DNA from: Sphingobacterium paucimobilis HER1398
GTDB taxonomy: Bacteria > Bacteroidota > Bacteroidia > Sphingobacteriales > Sphingobacteriaceae
Length of the DNA: 64,000 bases
Assembly: GCF_000416985.1 (NCBI RefSeq)
Contig: NZ_ATDL01000022.1
Coordinates: forward strand, 496,001 to 560,000
Direction: 5' to 3'
In this document: in pieces, positions 60,733 to 64,000 of the stretch
How positions within the stretch are numbered: position 1 is the stretch's first letter
Layout of the letters: every line of letters starts with the position of its first letter
Notes under the pieces: generated by a model
What the model saw: the letters and a program-made list of their open reading frames with translations, nothing else
What the model was told of the DNA's origin: nothing
Databases searched by the model: none
Made by a program: the position numbers and the translations under genes

Positions 60733-61866
60733 ATGATGACAATGAATCATGTAAAAATCGCTTTAATCTACACATCGGCAATTGCCCTGTTCCTGACCTC
60801 TTGTGGACCATCTACATCAGAACACCATGGAGCGGAACAGCCTGCTGTAGAAACGGATTTTATCCGCCTTGAAGTTGAAGATGTAAACACACATAAAGAA
60901 TATCCCGGTGCTATAGAAGGTATTGTGAATATAGAAATCAAACCTCAGGTCACAGGCTATCTTTCGGAAGTACTGGTGCGGGAAGGAGATTTTGTGCAGA
61001 AAGGACAGACACTATTCCGTATCAGTCCGGAGGTATATACAGAGCAGGTCAAGAATGGACAGGCGGCAGTTAAAGCTGCAATAGCAGCTCAAGAAACGGC
61101 CCGCTTAGAGATCGAGAAACTAAGACCTCTGGTGGATGGCAAAGTAGTAACAGAGATACAGCTAAAAACGGCGATGGCTACTTATGAGTCTGCCATTGCT
61201 CAGGTCGAACAAGCTAAAGCCAGTCTCGGATCTTCAAAAATAAACGTAGACTTTACAGTAGTAAAAGCCCCAGTAAGCGGCTATATCGGACGCATTCCTA
61301 ATCGTAAAGGTGCCCTTGTGTCTCCTGCAGATCCTATTGCACTAACGACACTCTCGGATATCAGTTCGGTACAGGTTTATTTTTCATTGAGCGAAGCCGA
61401 TTACCTCAGTTATCAAAAGTCAAACCTGCTATCCCAAAGCGGAAAACAGGTCACATTAATTCTTGCGGACGGGTCGGCTTATGACCAACAAGGAACCTTG
61501 GAAAGCGCCAGTGGAAATATTGATAAAGCAACTGGAAGTATCACGATGAAGGCTGTCTTTAGCAATCCGCACAAATTGTTGCGTTCAGGGGGAGCAGCCA
61601 AGGTGATGCTCAACCGTACAGTCAACAATATTATCCAGCTTCCGAAATTGAGCGTTAAAGACATTCAGGACAAGTTTTTTGTATTCAGGCTATCGGATAG
61701 CAGTACCGTAAACATGGTTCCCATCGAAATTGAAGGTGGAACAAAAGACCTCTATTTTGTCAAGGCTGGTGTACAGCAGGGCGACAAAATAGCCATTAAC
61801 AGAATCGATATGTTACAAGACGGCTTAAAAGTAGCCGCTAAGGACACGACACTATCGATTCAGTAA
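60733..61866 (+). CDS. RND efflux periplasmic adaptor (MFP) lipoprotein
   Basis: 377 residues with a lipobox (C24 in FLTSCGPS). The mature part has the adaptor layout: VTGYLSEVLVREGDFVQKGQTLFRI is the first lipoyl half, a helical hairpin at about 115-170, VVKAPVSGYIGRIPNRKGALVSP as second lipoyl half, then beta-barrel and membrane-proximal domains. AcrA-like. It bridges the inner-membrane RND pump encoded 20 bp downstream to an outer-membrane channel. The start may be the third methionine (60742); the signal is the same. Confidence 0.93.
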   Translation: MMTMNHVKIALIYTSAIALFLTSCGPSTSEHHGAEQPAVETDFIRLEVEDVNTHKEYPGAIEGIVNIEIKPQVTGYLSEVLVREGDFVQKGQTLFRISPEVYTEQVKNGQAAVKAAIAAQETARLEIEKLRPLVDGKVVTEIQLKTAMATYESAIAQVEQAKASLGSSKINVDFTVVKAPVSGYIGRIPNRKGALVSPADPIALTTLSDISSVQVYFSLSEADYLSYQKSNLLSQSGKQVTLILADGSAYDQQGTLESASGNIDKATGSITMKAVFSNPHKLLRSGGAAKVMLNRTVNNIIQLPKLSVKDIQDKFFVFRLSDSSTVNMVPIEIEGGTKDLYFVKAGVQQGDKIAINRIDMLQDGLKVAAKDTTLSIQ

Positions 61867-61886
61867 GCAAAGCTAATACAAGTATC

Positions 61887-64000
61887 ATGTTAAAGAAATT
61901 TATAGACCGTCCGGTACTTGCGACGGTAATCTCCATAATCATTGTAATACTGGGTGTACTGGGTCTTAGCCGACTGGCTATCACCCGATTCCCAGATATT
62001 GCTCCTCCTACCGTATCCGTCTGGGGTTCATTCCCTGGTGGTAATTGTGAAACGGTAATCCGTTCGGTCGTCACACCGCTTGAGGAACAGATCAATGGTG
62101 TAGAGGATATGGAATACATGCGGTCCACAGCCAGCAATGACGGTTCCTTTTCGATCACTATTGTATTCAAACAAGGGGTAAATCCTGACCAAGCGGCTGT
62201 CAACGTGCAGAACCGCGTACAACAGGCTACACCGATCCTACCTCAGGAAGTTGTCCGCATGGGACTCACCACATCCAAACAACAAAACAGTATGGTTTTG
62301 CTGTTCAACCTGTATACGGAAGATAACTCGCGCTATGATGAGACTTTCTTACAGAACTATGCCAATATCAACCTGCTGCCACAGATAAAGAGGGTAAAAG
62401 GCGTTGGAAAGGCAGAGGTATATGGTATGAAAGACTACTCGATGCGTATCTGGCTGGATCCACAAAAAATGGCGTCCCATGGGCTTCAGCCTTCGGATAT
62501 ATCGGCAGCAATTGCAGACCAAAGCTTGGAAGCTGCACCAGGAAAACTAGGCGTAGAATCAAATGCCGCGTTGGAATATGTCATTCGCTATAAAGGAAAG
62601 AAAAATCTTCCTGAGCAATATGAAGATATCATTGTCAAAAATGAGGAGTCGAATTTAGTACGTCTTCGCGATGTAGCCCGGATTGAATTTGGGTCGATAT
62701 CCTATAGTGGAGACAATACGACCAATGGCAAAAATGCGGTATCCGTAGCTATCATGCAGGCTACAGGCTCTAATGCCAATGAGATTGAGATAGGTATCAA
62801 CAAAGAAGTTGAAAAATTGTCTAAATCTTTTCCTCCTGGCGTTAAATACTCTAAGGTAATCAGTTCGAAAGAACGCCTTGATGAGGCTACCAGTCAGGTA
62901 AAAGCGACTTTAATAGAAGCGTTTATACTGGTATTTATCATTGTATTCTTGTTTTTACAAGACTTGCGGTCGACTATCATTCCCGCTATAGCTGTTCCGG
63001 TAGCAATTATAGGGACTTTCTTTTTTCTATTGGTATTTGGCTTTACAATCAATGTGCTGACCCTATTCGCTCTTGTACTTGCTATCGGAATTGTTGTCGA
63101 TGACGCTATCGTCGTCGTAGAGGCTGTGCATGGCAAAATGGAAGGCACCAATCTCAGTCCTCGAGAGGCTACTTATAGCGCTATGGGTGAGATCACCGGA
63201 GCTGTAATCTCCATCACCTTAGTGATGTCTGCGGTATTTGTACCGATTGGCTTTATGTCTGGTTCGGCAGGTCTCTTCTATAAGCAATTTGCGTATACAC
63301 TAGCTATCGCTATTATTATATCGGCGGTCAATGCCCTGACGCTTACTCCTGCCCTATGTGCATTGTTCTTGAAAAATGATCATGCAGAAGGACATGATAA
63401 TAGGAAGAAAGGTTTTGTGAAACGATTCACAACGGCGTTCAACGCTGGATTTGAGAACCTAACCGGAAAGTATGTATCGGGTATTCAGCTTCTATTCCGA
63501 AAGAAATGGCTTGCGGGTGGAATGATTATAGGTACGATCGGACTAGCGGGATTTCTCATGATGAGTACCCCAAAGAGTTTTGTACCTATGGAAGATGATG
63601 GTTTACTGATGTATGTCCTTAACATGCCTCCAGGAACGGGGTTAAGTAAAACAACCGAAGTGGCAGAGAAAATCAATGAAATGCTGAAAAGCAACGAAGC
63701 TATACAAGAAAACACATCCATCACTGGTTACAATCTACTAAGTGGTAGTGCCGGATCAGGATATGGTATGGGATTCGTCAAACTCAAGCCTCAAAAGGAA
63801 CGTGGCGCGGTTAAGGACATCAATGTCATCACAGAAGCGATCTCTCAACAATTGACAACGGTAAAGGAAGGTACTATTCTTACTTTTAGAATGCCTCCAG
63901 TAGAGGGATATGGTATTACAAATGACGCCGAGATTGCGTTACAAGACAGAGTAGGCCGTAGTCCACAGGTTCTAAAAGCTAAAGCTGATGAATTAATTGG
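61887..64000 (+). CDS. RND multidrug efflux permease, HAE1/AcrB type (3' end cut off)
   Basis: 704 codons are in the window of a family of about 1030-1060 residues. MLKKFIDRPVLATVISIIIVILGVLG is the usual TM1 start; residues 43-300 are the porter domain; LALVLAIGIVVDDAIVVVEAV-like text contains the proton-relay aspartates D405/D406 of TM4; TPALCALFL follows TM6. The normally conserved PGASAETV reads PGGNCETV, with a cysteine near the porter entrance. Pumps drugs or other amphiphiles out of the cell using the proton gradient. An outer-membrane factor gene may follow outside the window. Confidence 0.93.
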   Translation, partial: MLKKFIDRPVLATVISIIIVILGVLGLSRLAITRFPDIAPPTVSVWGSFPGGNCETVIRSVVTPLEEQINGVEDMEYMRSTASNDGSFSITIVFKQGVNPDQAAVNVQNRVQQATPILPQEVVRMGLTTSKQQNSMVLLFNLYTEDNSRYDETFLQNYANINLLPQIKRVKGVGKAEVYGMKDYSMRIWLDPQKMASHGLQPSDISAAIADQSLEAAPGKLGVESNAALEYVIRYKGKKNLPEQYEDIIVKNEESNLVRLRDVARIEFGSISYSGDNTTNGKNAVSVAIMQATGSNANEIEIGINKEVEKLSKSFPPGVKYSKVISSKERLDEATSQVKATLIEAFILVFIIVFLFLQDLRSTIIPAIAVPVAIIGTFFFLLVFGFTINVLTLFALVLAIGIVVDDAIVVVEAVHGKMEGTNLSPREATYSAMGEITGAVISITLVMSAVFVPIGFMSGSAGLFYKQFAYTLAIAIIISAVNALTLTPALCALFLKNDHAEGHDNRKKGFVKRFTTAFNAGFENLTGKYVSGIQLLFRKKWLAGGMIIGTIGLAGFLMMSTPKSFVPMEDDGLLMYVLNMPPGTGLSKTTEVAEKINEMLKSNEAIQENTSITGYNLLSGSAGSGYGMGFVKLKPQKERGAVKDINVITEAISQQLTTVKEGTILTFRMPPVEGYGITNDAEIALQDRVGRSPQVLKAKADELI

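Overview
The window is about 64 kb from the chromosome of a Bacteroidota bacterium, most likely Sphingobacteriaceae (Sphingobacterium or a close relative). The grounds are a SusC/SusD unit with its own ECF sigma factor and FecR-type anti-sigma factor, PKD-like and DUF4843 lipoproteins, promoters of the Bacteroidota form TTG-N18-21-TAnnTTTG, few Shine-Dalgarno sites, moderate-to-low GC, and REP-like intergenic repeats of a kind common in this group. Both ends cut a gene: folD on the left and an RND efflux permease on the right.

Layout. 1-13 kb is mostly housekeeping: folD, lepA, class II aldolase, then an ArsC-like / M1 peptidase / small exported proteins / class A beta-lactamase-like run, a sugar-kinase-like gene beside a CBM9-like gene, a CNNM/CorC membrane protein, thioredoxin, a membrane-anchored GH25 lysozyme and tRNA-Ser(UGA). 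Behind the tRNA lies a 0.5 kb block in which the tRNA 3' end and its terminator are repeated. 13-24.6 kb holds a trypsin-like protease and a complete nutrient-uptake unit on the minus strand (sigma, FecR, SusC, SusD, DUF4843, PKD-like, TlpA-like). 24.6-43 kb is accessory in character: a gene remnant, short tandem repeats, a secreted isochorismatase-fold protein with unusual catalytic positions, a MerR regulator with two identical palindromic operators, two Bcr/CflA-type exporters (one behind a possible leader-peptide attenuator), a type A chloramphenicol acetyltransferase homologue, and several GNAT acetyltransferases. 43-49.3 kb carries a co-directional two-component system, mgtC and mgtA series. 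49.9-58.5 kb is a tight five-gene operon: HD phosphohydrolase fused to a Pycsar-type membrane effector domain, an SdiA-regulated-like lipoprotein, a GAF protein, a beta-barrel protein with a kinase-like N-terminal domain, and a SulP transporter. 58.7-64 kb is a LytS/LytTR two-component system followed by an RND efflux operon, both preceded by the same 12-bp motif.

Most interesting: (1) the five-gene HD-PycTM operon, which looks like a nucleotide-signal-linked envelope system without a nearby cyclase; (2) within it, an exported kinase-like domain (DWDRHEDN and PRDRD motifs) joined to an Omp85-like barrel; (3) the leader ORF and alternative hairpins before the exporter at 31 kb; (4) the paired MerR palindromes; (5) the shared motif that may be the LytTR regulator's operator. 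All functional assignments come from reading motifs and family resemblance by eye; no searches or structure predictions were run.
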